Source of the DNA: Oscillospiraceae bacterium
GTDB lineage: Bacteria; Bacillota; Clostridia; Oscillospirales; Ruminococcaceae
Direction: 5' to 3'
Length of the DNA: 64,000 bases
Assembly: GCA_025757985.1 (NCBI GenBank)
Contig: CP107210.1
Location: 992,001 to 1,056,000, forward strand
Below the pieces are notes generated by a model. The model did not search any database, was not told the DNA's origin, and saw only the letters and a list, made by a program, of their open reading frames with translations. The first letter of the stretch is position 1; each line of letters starts with the position of its first letter. This document shows, piece after piece, positions 7,315 to 14,740 of this stretch. Both the position numbers and the translations under genes were made by a program.

Positions 7315-8688
7315 CTATAATGTTTTTGCCAGCGACTTCAGGAGTGCTGCCATTTCCGGATTTTGCAGAAGCTTCAGAAGAAGTTCTTTATCATCAGCGG
7401 AGCTTTCCGTTGCGGCTGGTTGAACCGGCTCAGGCGTTGCCTGTCTGCCTGAGTAGAACGCAGCTTCCATTCTTTCAGCGTTCAGTCTGCGGTCATCGTC
7501 GATGATATGGGAGTAAACATCCGCTACCATCTTGACCTGTGCATGACCGGAATCGCCTTGAACGGATTTCATATCGCCGCCGTTCAGCTTCAGCTTGTAA
7601 GTGATACTGGAATGTCGGAGACTATGGAAAACCACTTTCGGCAGTCCCTTCTCCTCAATCAGCTTATTGAAAGCACGGTTGATAACCTGCCCCTCAATCG
7701 GCTTGCCATTGGAAGAACAGAAAACCAGATTGAAGTCTACGAACTCGTCACCGAAAAGGTCTTTCAGTTCTTCGATGTCAGCCTTTCGCTGTACCAACAT
7801 TTCCGCTACGGTTTTCGGTAAGAACACCTTGCGGACACTTGTTTTGGTCTTAGGAGTTTTGAGAACCAATGCGGTATGCGTACTGGCGAAGGTCGGTGGG
7901 AACTTGAACATGATGTCCTTACCGTCCAGATCTGCCATCGCTTCACGATTTACTCTCTGCAACTCCTTTTCAACGAAGATGCTTGCCTGACCAAGTTCAA
8001 TACTGGTGGGGGAAATGTCAATACAGTCCCAGGTAAGCCCCAGAAGCTCGCCCATTCGCAGGGAACAGGAGAAGGCAAGGTTAATAGCCAGACGAAGAAT
8101 ATCATCGTCACAGGCTTCCAGAGCCTTCTGGAGCACTTCTGCTGTCCAGATATCCCTGGTCTTGTGTTCTTCTTTCGGCAGCGTAGCGTGCTCCACAGGG
8201 TTTCTGGTCATCAATTCCCACTTGACCGCTTGATTGAAAGCATTTCGCAATGTCTTGTGAACCTCTCGGACAGTATGCGGAGTCAGATATTCTGTACGGG
8301 CTTTTACATACTTAGAAGAAACCGCTTTGACAGAAAGCAAATCTCGGTAATACTTGTCCATGATTCTCGGCGTGACATCCTCCAGCTTCATATCACCGAT
8401 GAGGGGACGAATATAGTTTGCAATCAGGCTCTTTCTGCTTTCATAGGTAGACATCGCCCAGGTGTTCACACCATAGATTGACATATACTCATCCAAAAGA
8501 TCATTGACGGTTTTAGCAGAAGGGGGAATAAAGGTTCCGGACTCCTGCTCATATTCAACCTGCAACTTCCTTTTCTTTGCTTCGGCATTCGTTTCAAAGG
8601 TTTCCCACTTCTGACGCTTGTTGCCGTTCTCATCGGTGTATGTATAAACCACAGAATACTTCTTTTTTCTCTTAACGATAGATGCCAT
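7315..8688 (-). CDS. int: Tyrosine site-specific integrase of the ICE
   Basis: 457 aa, in the Tn916/phage integrase style. The N-terminal arm-binding region (about 1-60, SIVKRKKKYSVVYTY), a core-binding SAM-like domain (about 70-170) and the catalytic domain (about 190-400) follow in order. The catalytic set is visible: Arg in SCSLRMGELLGL, His-x-x-Arg in HSLRHSSITY, His in GDSGHAQVKM and the Tyr nucleophile in ADVYSHI. The C-terminal tail is longer than in the family core and rich in Ala and Glu. It lies at the left end of the element, as expected for the enzyme that made the junctions at 6520 and 40679. AAAGGAG precedes the start. Confidence 0.95.
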   Translation of the reverse strand: MASIVKRKKKYSVVYTYTDENGNKRQKWETFETNAEAKKRKLQVEYEQESGTFIPPSAKTVNDLLDEYMSIYGVNTWAMSTYESRKSLIANYIRPLIGDMKLEDVTPRIMDKYYRDLLSVKAVSSKYVKARTEYLTPHTVREVHKTLRNAFNQAVKWELMTRNPVEHATLPKEEHKTRDIWTAEVLQKALEACDDDILRLAINLAFSCSLRMGELLGLTWDCIDISPTSIELGQASIFVEKELQRVNREAMADLDGKDIMFKFPPTFASTHTALVLKTPKTKTSVRKVFLPKTVAEMLVQRKADIEELKDLFGDEFVDFNLVFCSSNGKPIEGQVINRAFNKLIEEKGLPKVVFHSLRHSSITYKLKLNGGDMKSVQGDSGHAQVKMVADVYSHIIDDDRRLNAERMEAAFYSGRQATPEPVQPAATESSADDKELLLKLLQNPEMAALLKSLAKTL

Positions 8689-8692
8689 GTAA

Positions 8693-9316
8693 TCAGCTCC
8701 TTTCCTGTCTATCTTCCGCTAACTGGTAGCGGGTCTGATTGTGATACCATTTTTCAAAGCTCTCTTTGGTAGCTCGCTTATACCTGCCAACCTTGATAAG
8801 CTCAAAATCTTCATTGGCAACGATATAGTAAATGGTCTGACGATGTACCCCAAGCATTCTTGCCATTTCCGGCAGACCGTAGGTGGATGCCATAATATCT
8901 GCATCCAGTTCCTGATCCTCTACCGTGCGGTAATCGGTTTGAGAAGCATACCATCTTTCAAAGCTCTCCTTTGTCACTCTGCGCTTGCCCAGGACATCGA
9001 CCACATCAAAATGCCCTTTGGCAACCAGTTCGTAAGCAGTCGCTTCTTTCAGCCCAAGGCGCTGTCCAAGCTCCTCCATTGAATATGTAGTTTTCTTCAA
9101 TTCCTCGCCGGGAGGGGTTCCATCGACCTTCTGGTATTTGAACTGATTGGCATACCATTCTTCAAAGCTGTCGATCATCACCCTCATGGTGTTGCCGACA
9201 AGAATGGTTTTGAAGTAATTCTTCTTAATGAGCCAGTATGACTCCGTTTTACCAAGACCGAGCATCCTGCCCATTTCCAGAACAGACATACTCGTGCGTT
9301 TTCTCATTTCCGCCAT
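8693..9316 (-). CDS. Protein with three tandem excisionase/MerR-like HTH domains
   Basis: 207 aa built from three similar units of about 65 residues. Each starts with a short helix-turn-helix (MSVLEMGRMLGLGKTESYWLI; YSMEELGQRLGLKEATAYELV; YGLPEMARMLGVHRQTIYYIV), continues with a wing (F-x-x-[IV]-x-V-G-x-x-x-R) and ends in SFE[RKE]WY-x-N/S-Q. One such unit is the usual size of a Tn916-type excisionase. The gene sits 4 bases upstream of the integrase and is probably co-transcribed with it, so a role in directing excision or bending the ends is likely but inferred. The AGGAGG site fits the start at 9316. Confidence 0.85.
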   Translation of the reverse strand: MAEMRKRTSMSVLEMGRMLGLGKTESYWLIKKNYFKTILVGNTMRVMIDSFEEWYANQFKYQKVDGTPPGEELKKTTYSMEELGQRLGLKEATAYELVAKGHFDVVDVLGKRRVTKESFERWYASQTDYRTVEDQELDADIMASTYGLPEMARMLGVHRQTIYYIVANEDFELIKVGRYKRATKESFEKWYHNQTRYQLAEDRQERS

Positions 9317-9335
9317 CGTACAACCTCCTATGTAA

Positions 9336-9373
9336 AAAATGTAGCCATGTGTTTCTTGTCATGGCTACATTTT
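9336..9373 (-). terminator. Hairpin/terminator between the small HTH gene and the triple-HTH gene
   Basis: The arms AAAATGTAGCCATG (9336-9349) and CATGGCTACATTTT (9360-9373) are perfect. The minus-strand T run is followed by TTACATAGGAGG, the ribosome binding site of the next gene. Confidence 0.7.
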
Positions 9374-9433
9374 ATCGAACTCTCAATATGTTTTGAAGTT
9401 TGTCGCCGGGTTGTACGACGCCCTTGACAAATC

Positions 9434-9670
9434 TTACATTTGATGATCCAACCACTCATCAAAACTCTTTTTGGAGATTCTGATACTGCCACCGATGCGG
9501 ACGCTATGGAAAACTTTCTTTTTCACAAGGTTGTATGCGCTGGTTCTGCTGATGCCCAGAATATCCTGAATCTCATCAACCGTATAGGTTCTCTTATCAA
9601 ACTGAACTGCGTTAGCAGCCATCGCTTCTTCGGTGCGCTGATTCATGGCAGCGATTCTTTCTTCAAACAT
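9434..9670 (-). CDS. Excisionase-like helix-turn-helix protein
   Basis: 78 aa. The N-terminus is polar, followed by one HTH_17-type domain: YTVDEIQDILGISRTSAYNLV, then a wing with SVRIGGSIRISKKSFDEWL. This matches a single unit of the neighbouring triple-HTH protein and the small Xis proteins of Tn916-like elements. It begins 6 bases after the MazF stop and is probably co-transcribed with it. It may be the excisionase. Acting as a partner or repressor for the toxin gene is an alternative, with no direct sequence proof. Confidence 0.8.
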   Translation of the reverse strand: MFEERIAAMNQRTEEAMAANAVQFDKRTYTVDEIQDILGISRTSAYNLVKKKVFHSVRIGGSIRISKKSFDEWLDHQM

Positions 9671-9676
9671 TTATGT

Positions 9677-10081
9677 TCACTCCTTCGCTCTCTTTGCTTT
9701 ATGTTTTGGGGAACGCTTTTTCAGCTGTTCCATTGCCAGGCTGACAGATAAGGCTTTCTCAATCGCTACCATTTCACGGGGCGTTACCTTACCTAAGTAA
9801 TTATCAATCCTGCTTTTATCAATGGTACGAATCTGTTCCAGCTGAACAACGGACGCTTCTTTGAATGCAGGATTGTCGTAAATAACAAAGTGCGTCGGCA
9901 TATTCGCTTTCTTATGGATTCTGGTGGTGACCGTTGCCACAATCAATGTGGGAGCGTGTTTATTACCGGTATCGTTCTGAATGACGATAACCGGACGGAT
10001 GCCGCCTTGTTCCGACCCAACTACCGGGTCCAGCTTGGCGCAATAAATATCACCACGGCAATATACCCAATTTTCTTTCAT
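9677..10081 (-). CDS. MazF/PemK-family toxin-like endoribonuclease
   Basis: About 134 aa. The family landmarks are the N-terminal YCRGDIYCAKLDPVVGSEQGGIRPVIVIQND (read as overlapping blocks), the TLIVATVTTRI strand and HFVIYDNPAFKEASVVQLEQIRTIDKSRI. MazF enzymes cut mRNA at short sites; the Arg in GGIRPV and the Thr in ATVTTR region line the active site in the family. The C-terminus has an extra basic tail (KKRSPKHKAKRAKE). Usual mazEF order has the antitoxin upstream, yet no gene is visible upstream for 500 bases. The HTH gene follows instead. It may stabilise the element, which is an inference. Confidence 0.88.
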   Translation of the reverse strand: MKENWVYCRGDIYCAKLDPVVGSEQGGIRPVIVIQNDTGNKHAPTLIVATVTTRIHKKANMPTHFVIYDNPAFKEASVVQLEQIRTIDKSRIDNYLGKVTPREMVAIEKALSVSLAMEQLKKRSPKHKAKRAKE

Positions 10082-10084
10082 CAT

Positions 10085-10598
10085 GTGCCATGACCTCCTT
10101 TCGTTGGCTATGTAATAACTGACTGCCAGAAAGGAATCAGGCAGTCAGTCCAAAAGTCTATGTGTCCCATATTTGCCACGCACCCCTGGGAAAGAGGGCT
10201 TACGCCCTCAGGGAATCACCGAACGACTGATTGCGAATCAGTTCCATAGGAATCTAACCTCTGCCGGGTTCTCCGCCAGCTCCGTAGAGAAGTATCTTTA
10301 ATCCTGTTGCTTTCATGGCCGTATTGGGAGCAACCCAATATTTACAAGCCAGTATTGATCGCTGGCATCGGGAGAGAGACAAGCGCTTAATTTATAGAAG
10401 AAAGTCGTTCTGTTTCTCTATCCGATACGTCTCGGCGTACCGCTGATGTGGCTGATGCTCTCGCACCGGCAACAGGAACGTATTCGATGACTGTGTATTC
10501 AGTTTTCAAGGATCAAGCAGCCGATTTTCTTTGGCTGTATCTAAATTGTACCTGTTCCTCATGCAAGTTTTTATTGCCTCGTAGGTATAGTTTTGAGG
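10085..10598. other. Non-coding, hairpin-rich stretch upstream of mazF
   Basis: No convincing gene is seen. Several perfect or near-perfect hairpins occur in a row: ACTGACTGCC/GGCAGTCAGT (10118-10149), GAGGGC/GCCCTC near 10194-10209, ACTGATT/AATCAGT near 10226-10242, ATTGGG/CCCAAT near 10324-10340 and GCCAG/CTGGC near 10351-10369. It could be a long leader of the mazF transcript or a structured RNA. Confidence 0.4.
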
Positions 10599-10814
10599 TT
10601 ATTCACGACCTAAAAATATGTAATCAAGGGTTGTCTCAAAGCGCACAACCAGTTCGATTGCCAAATCAATAGAGATACCTCTGTTGCCGGTTTCAATTCG
10701 TGCAATGGTGTTTGCGGCAACACCTAACTGCTCCGCAAGCTGTTCCTGTGTAAGCCCATGTTCCTTTCTCAAGGCTTTAATTCTTTTTCCGCTTTCAACC
10801 AAGTCGTAATACAT
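10599..10814 (-). CDS. Small XRE-family transcriptional regulator
   Basis: 71 aa, a single Cro/C1-type HTH domain. IKALRKEHGLTQEQLAEQLGVAANTIARIETG shows the canonical helix pair, in blocks LTQEQLAEQLG and ANTIARIE. Start 10814 is supported by CGGAGGAACG about 5-8 bases upstream. The frame is open to 10904, where another GGAGG-preceded ATG would add 30 residues with no recognisable domain. It lies in the regulatory part of the ICE and may control integration or transfer genes. DNA targets are unknown. Confidence 0.8.
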   Translation of the reverse strand: MYYDLVESGKRIKALRKEHGLTQEQLAEQLGVAANTIARIETGNRGISIDLAIELVVRFETTLDYIFLGRE

Positions 10815-10930
10815 TTTCGTTCCTCCGTGTTTTTGAATTTGTGAAGTTGCAAAATCAAAAACAGCGGGAGGAGATCGTGCCCGATTCTCAATACCCTTTG
10901 CCATCTGCCTGTCCTCCTTGCAGGCATAAA

Positions 10931-11041
10931 AAAAGAGCCGGAGTAAATTACTCCAAGCTCTCGTTCATGCCTTTGTGTTAATTATGGGGGAAAATAGGCA
11001 GGTATAAAAAAAGCCCCGTACCCATTACAGGCACGAGGCGT
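10931..11041 (-). terminator. Two successive terminator hairpins after the ArpU-like gene
   Basis: On the minus strand, a hairpin with GCCTCG...GGGGC is followed by TTTTTTT (about 11010-11042). A second hairpin, GAGC-GGAGTAA with TTACTCC-GCTC, is followed by TTTTTTT (about 10928-10961). Confidence 0.6.
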
Positions 11042-11166
11042 AACTCTCTCTATTCAATTTTATGCCGCTATCTCCCAGCATAGCCATTTTAACACTGGAC
11101 AAGTCGGACTTTCAGTAGGGGAACCGTCGTATTTTCATCGGATTTTAGTCGGACTAAAATCCTGTC

Positions 11167-11730
11167 TTAGCATTCACAATAACACAATGCTTCTTCCTCC
11201 CGGGCACTTTCCAGGAAATCTTTCAATTTAGGAATGGCTGTTCCCCAAAGTGACAGACCAAATAACAGTATCGCTTCTTTCTTTCGGTCATAGTAGGTGC
11301 TGCGTTCCATATTCAAAACCTCCAGCATTTCTGATTCCCTGTACTTGAAGCGGTTGAGATATGCCTTTGAGATAATCTCACAGTACAGAGCGCCTTTATC
11401 TGGATATTCTCTGATTTTCAACATAGCCATATCTACCAGTTCAATGATCCACTTTGTCTCAAATAAGCTGCGAATGCGTTCTTCAAATCGTTCTCTCGCT
11501 TCATCCGGAGCAAAGTTCTCCAGATAAATCAATGCACCATCTAAGCTGTCACCGTAAGTACAAATAAGGGTATCACATACATCATTCGCACGATCAATGG
11601 TAGACCAGCACACCTCTCGATATATGGATAAAATCAGCTTTGCTCTTTCATACAGAACCTTCTCGTCAATGTTCTGCATCCGGCAAAGCATTCGAATACT
11701 GCTTAATACCTGTGTATTATATCTGCTCAT
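11167..11730 (-). CDS. ArpU/RinA-like putative transcriptional regulator
   Basis: 187 aa. The C-terminal half carries YRESEMLEVLNMERSTYYDRKKEAILLFGLSLWG, in blocks YRESEMLEVL and RSTYYDRKKEA. This resembles the sigma-like helix-turn-helix of ArpU/RinA phage late-gene activators. The N-terminal half is helical and unassigned. GAAAGGAG lies 8 bases before ATG 11730. In clostridial ICEs such proteins often sit beside XRE regulators, which suggests a role in switching on transfer genes. The family call is by overall pattern and moderate in certainty. Confidence 0.55.
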   Translation of the reverse strand: MSRYNTQVLSSIRMLCRMQNIDEKVLYERAKLILSIYREVCWSTIDRANDVCDTLICTYGDSLDGALIYLENFAPDEARERFEERIRSLFETKWIIELVDMAMLKIREYPDKGALYCEIISKAYLNRFKYRESEMLEVLNMERSTYYDRKKEAILLFGLSLWGTAIPKLKDFLESAREEEALCYCEC

Positions 11731-11828
11731 TCAGAATCTCCTTTCAGCCTAATCCATAAAATAAGAATTCCTTTCTAACTCCTGTCACTTGGCTAAAGGG
11801 AAACAAATACCATGGGACAAGAATGACT

Positions 11829-11985
11829 ATAACTTCCGATATTTGATTAAAATAACAGAAGTGAAATCGGAAGTTCTTGACTTTATAAAAGTTCCGATAT
11901 ATAATTAAGTGGAATTAAAACTTCTGTTATGATTCTTATTATAGCATTTTCCAGAAGTTTGTCAACAAATAATCGGAAGTTACGA
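11829..11985 (+). promoter_or_regulatory. Promoter with repeated operator motifs for the XRE gene at 12,016
   Basis: TTGACT (11877-11882) and TATAAT (11900-11905) are separated by 17 bases. Copies of a CTTCCGAT/ATCGGAAG word surround them: near 11833, 11866-11873 and 11969-11976, with partial copies overlapping the spacer (GTTCCGATAT, 11891-11900) and at 11921 (ACTTCTG). The arrangement suggests autoregulation by the downstream repressor. Confidence 0.65.
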
Positions 11986-12015
11986 ATAAATATTTTTGAA
12001 AGGAAGGATACTACC

Positions 12016-12465
12016 ATGACATTTGGAGAAAAAATTAAAGAAGCTCGTTTGGCTATGAACCTATCTCAAACGGAGCTTGCCCAGATGACCGGCATTTCCG
12101 AAAGATCCCTTTACACCTATGAGCAGCTCGGAACACTCCCCAGAAAAAGCAACATCAGAAAACTTGCTGAAGCACTGCATATCTCTGTGTCCTATCTTTT
12201 GGACGAATCTGAAACGGATAGCCAGAGCCATATAGATCAGGATATGTTTATTTTAGAGGCAAAGGAAAACTTCGGTTCAAAAGGAGCAAAAGAAGCTCAG
12301 GAAGTGTTGGGTCGTGTAAATTCTCTGTTTGCCGGTGGAGAATTGGACGAGGACGCAAAAGATGTATTCTTCCAGGCGATTATGTCAGTTTATATGGACT
12401 CTAAGAAAACAGCACGGGAAAAGTACACTCCGAAGAAATACAGAAAGCATAAAGATAAAGAGTAA
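12016..12465 (+). CDS. XRE-family repressor of the ICE
   Basis: 149 aa. The N-terminal Cro/C1 HTH covers about residues 4-65 (MNLSQTELAQMTG, ISERSLYTYE, IRKLAEALHISVSYLLD). A C-terminal region has acidic stretches and a basic tail. GAAAGGAAGG precedes ATG 12016. It reads opposite to the surrounding genes and is preceded by a promoter embedded in repeated operator-like words, as for the ImmR-type repressor of ICEBs1. A short remnant resembling the start of an immA gene follows it. Regulation of the element by a repressor/antirepressor protease pair is therefore likely ancestral, though the protease is lost. Confidence 0.82.
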   Translation: MTFGEKIKEARLAMNLSQTELAQMTGISERSLYTYEQLGTLPRKSNIRKLAEALHISVSYLLDESETDSQSHIDQDMFILEAKENFGSKGAKEAQEVLGRVNSLFAGGELDEDAKDVFFQAIMSVYMDSKKTAREKYTPKKYRKHKDKE

Positions 12466-12516
12466 AATCCTCAAGCACAGAATATGTTTTCTGTGTGCGA
12501 TTCGGAGGTGAAGCAA

Positions 12517-12558
12517 ATGAAAACGGCAGAGCATATCATTGAAACTGTCGATAAGCTT
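12517..12558 (+). pseudogene. 5' remnant of an ImmA/IrrE-like metallopeptidase gene
   Basis: A strong GGAGGTGAAGCAA site precedes ATG 12517. The short frame MKTAEHIIETVDKL follows, which resembles the first helix of ImmA/IrrE proteins that sit after ImmR-type repressors. Past about 12558 the sequence is instead the antisense of topB. The identification rests on position and 14 residues, so it is tentative. Confidence 0.4.
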
Positions 12559-13179
12559 GAATGCGGAAATGGCAGCTTCTCGCATAACAGCCATAGCAAG
12601 GGTAGGGGTCATAACACGACCAACATTCAGGGTCTGCCCGTAAAGGGTCGAAAAAAGTCGAGTAGCGTTAATACCAACAATCCAGTCGGCTCGTTCTCGA
12701 CACAGTGCTGCTTCATACAAAGCATCATATTCCGTTCCAGACCTGAGATTTTCAAAGCCCTCCTTGATTGCTACATCTTCCATCGAGGAAATCCAAAGCC
12801 GCTCAAACGGCTTTCTGCACCCGGCTTTGTGGTACACCAACCGAAAGATCAGCTCGCCCTCACGACCGGCATCTGTTGCACACACAAGACTCGCAACATC
12901 TTCTCTGGCCATGAGCTTTTTCAGAATCCCAAACTGTTTTTTCGTACCGGCAGAAACCTCATACTGCCAGTCCATCGGGAAGATAGGAAGGTCTGCATAA
13001 GCCCATTTGCTGTACTTCGCATCATAGACTTCCGGCTGTGCCAGCTCCACCAAATGCCCTACACACCAGCTGACCACATATCCGTTTCCCTCTAAGTAGC
13101 CATCCTCACGCTTGGCAGCACCTAACACTTTGGCAATACTCTGTGCAACCGAAGGCTTTTCAGCCAAAACTAATTTCAT
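12553..13179 (-). pseudogene. topB: Truncated DNA topoisomerase III (topB)
   Basis: About 209 codons of the N-terminal part remain. The Toprim domain is clear: LVLAEKPSVAQSIAKVLGA (catalytic Glu in AEKPS), then CATDAGREGELIF with the D-x-G-R-E-G-E motif, and domain II with GRVMTPTLAMAVMREAAISAF. Full enzymes have 600-700 residues and a catalytic Tyr after residue 300, which is absent. The reading frame runs on to 12385 through unrelated antisense DNA. The break is at about 12553-12560, beside the immA-like remnant, so a deletion joined the two genes. AAAGGAGCAG supports the start at 13179. Strand passage activity is not expected. Confidence 0.85.
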
Positions 13180-13291
13180 TTGCATCTGCTCCTTTCACAA
13201 AAAAATAAGCAGCCACACACCGTAGTGCATGACTGCTATGTAAAAAGTTCGGAAAGGATTTTTGCAACCTGATACAATTTTCTGTTCTACA

Positions 13292-13348
13292 ATCTCCGTC
13301 ATAATAAAAATATCTCCATCATTTCAAAAGAGAATGACGGAGATATTT
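13292..13348 (-). terminator. Terminator after the AAA ATPase gene, with alternative pairing
   Basis: ATGACGGAGAT (13334-13344) can pair with ATCTCC-A-TCAT (13312-13322, one mismatch or G-U in RNA), giving a hairpin followed by a T-rich run on the minus strand. It can also pair perfectly with ATCTCCGTCAT (13292-13302). Confidence 0.6.
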
Positions 13349-13356
13349 CACCTTGC

Positions 13357-14553
13357 TTATTCTTGTAGCAACCAATCGGCTATATCGTGAATTTCGATTC
13401 CTTCATAGCTATATTGGGGATGTTTGGTTCTGGCAATAATCATTTTCGGATAAGCGTCTCGAATCTGAAGCAGAGGAGAGCATTCTCTCTCAAATGTTTC
13501 CTGCCCGGAAATGTTGTCGCTGACCTGAATATAAATCTTTTCGCTACCTCTCTGAGCAACAAAGTCGATTTCCTTTTGATAGAGCTTGCCGACATAGACA
13601 TCATATCCACGGCGAAGAAGCTCGATACAAACAACGTTTTCATATACTCTGCCATAGTCTATATTTCTGCTTCCCAGTATTGCATATCGAATACCGCTGT
13701 CACACAAATAGAACTTTTCAGAGCTTTCAAGGTATTTCTTACCTCGGATGTCATATCTCTTAATATCATAAAATACAAAAGCATTGCACAAATACTTAAT
13801 GTACTTGCCGACGGTTACATGATTGGTTGGAGTCTCATTTGCTGTCAGTAGCTGACTGACCTTATTCGGAGAAGTCAGGTTGCTGATATTATCCATAAGG
13901 AACTCGCTCAGACGTTGTAAAACCAAAGTGTCCGGGAGAGTATATTTCTGTACCAAATCCCTTGTAACAATCGTTTCGTAGACCTCTTTGATATAGTTTG
14001 TTCTGTCTTTTTCGGTTCTATAAGCATAGGAACCTGCTAAACCGCCCTTGATAGCGTACTCATCAAAGAGCTTATCTTTGTCACTAATATCATCATAATA
14101 CTGGCAATATTCCTGGAAGCTGAAAGGAAACACATGAATTTCAATATAGCGTCCGGTAAACAGAGTTGCCAGATCTGCACTCAACAGGAAAGCATTAGAG
14201 CCTGTTACATAGATGTCGTATTTTCCCTTAGAGTACAGGCTATTGATTGCCAACTCAAACTTGGGACACATCTGAACCTCGTCTACAAACAGGTAGTTCG
14301 TTTTTCCTTCCTGATAATGTTCTTCCACATAGGCGTGTAAGGCATGGTATTCCTTGATTTCTTCATACGCCAAATCCATGAAGTCGATGAAGATAATATT
14401 GATGTTTTCAAAATTGCTTTTCAGATACGCAATATACGCCTGCATCAATTTGGACTTACCAGATCGACGAATGCCCGTGATGATCTTGATGTCAGGAGTA
14501 CCATTCAGTTCAATGATTCTATCGAGATATTTTGCTCTCGTGATTGTTTTCAT
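13357..14553 (-). CDS. AAA ATPase with C-terminal DUF4143-type nuclease-fold domain
   Basis: 398 aa. The P-loop GIRRSGKSKLMQAY starts near residue 24. The Walker B segment NYLFVDEVQMC is near residue 92, and a sensor-like TGSNAFLLS follows. The C-terminal half (about 200-398) has the DUF4143 pattern: GLAGSYAY, KYIKYLCNAFVFYDIKRYD, and a PD-(D/E)XK-like EIDFVAQRG followed by YIQVS. This family is widespread in gut bacteria, often as accessory genes, and its role is not settled. It has its own promoter and terminator between conjugation genes, so it is cargo. Start 14553 is chosen as the first residue of the family fold; upstream codons lack a ribosome binding site. Confidence 0.85.
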   Translation of the reverse strand: MKTITRAKYLDRIIELNGTPDIKIITGIRRSGKSKLMQAYIAYLKSNFENINIIFIDFMDLAYEEIKEYHALHAYVEEHYQEGKTNYLFVDEVQMCPKFELAINSLYSKGKYDIYVTGSNAFLLSADLATLFTGRYIEIHVFPFSFQEYCQYYDDISDKDKLFDEYAIKGGLAGSYAYRTEKDRTNYIKEVYETIVTRDLVQKYTLPDTLVLQRLSEFLMDNISNLTSPNKVSQLLTANETPTNHVTVGKYIKYLCNAFVFYDIKRYDIRGKKYLESSEKFYLCDSGIRYAILGSRNIDYGRVYENVVCIELLRRGYDVYVGKLYQKEIDFVAQRGSEKIYIQVSDNISGQETFERECSPLLQIRDAYPKMIIARTKHPQYSYEGIEIHDIADWLLQE

Positions 14554-14561
14554 ATAGTCAC

Positions 14562-14688
14562 CCGCTTTCAAAAATTGAAGTTTTTTCATTTCTCGAAACC
14601 GCTTCGCTGTACTTATTATACTGTCTGCTAATAGTATATGCAAGATGTCACTTTCAAAAACGCAAATTTTTTTATTTTTTGAAAGCGG
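14562..14688 (-). promoter_or_regulatory. Promoter and repeated motif upstream of the AAA ATPase gene
   Basis: Minus-strand TTGCAT (14638-14643) and TATAAT (14615-14620) are 17 bases apart. CCGCTTTCAAAAA (14562-14574) and its inverse TTTTTGAAAGCGG (14676-14688) flank the promoter, and a further CTTTCAAAAA lies at 14651-14660. These are candidate sites for a regulator. Confidence 0.6.
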
Positions 14689-14740
14689 AAACTATGTAAA
14701 GGCAACCCGAAGGCTGCCCCAGGCATCAAGCCTATCCTGT

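Noticed and set aside
12550..12562. HindIII-like AAGCTT at the immA/topB junction, as if from a cloning vector
   Set aside because: The flanking bases do not continue as any vector polylinker and both sides are element DNA. A chance hexamer at a natural deletion is simpler.
7258..14700. Series of hairpins with CTATGTAA considered as a CRISPR-like array
   Set aside because: The spacing is in kilobases, the hairpins differ from each other, and no cas gene is present. No CRISPR array was seen anywhere in the window.
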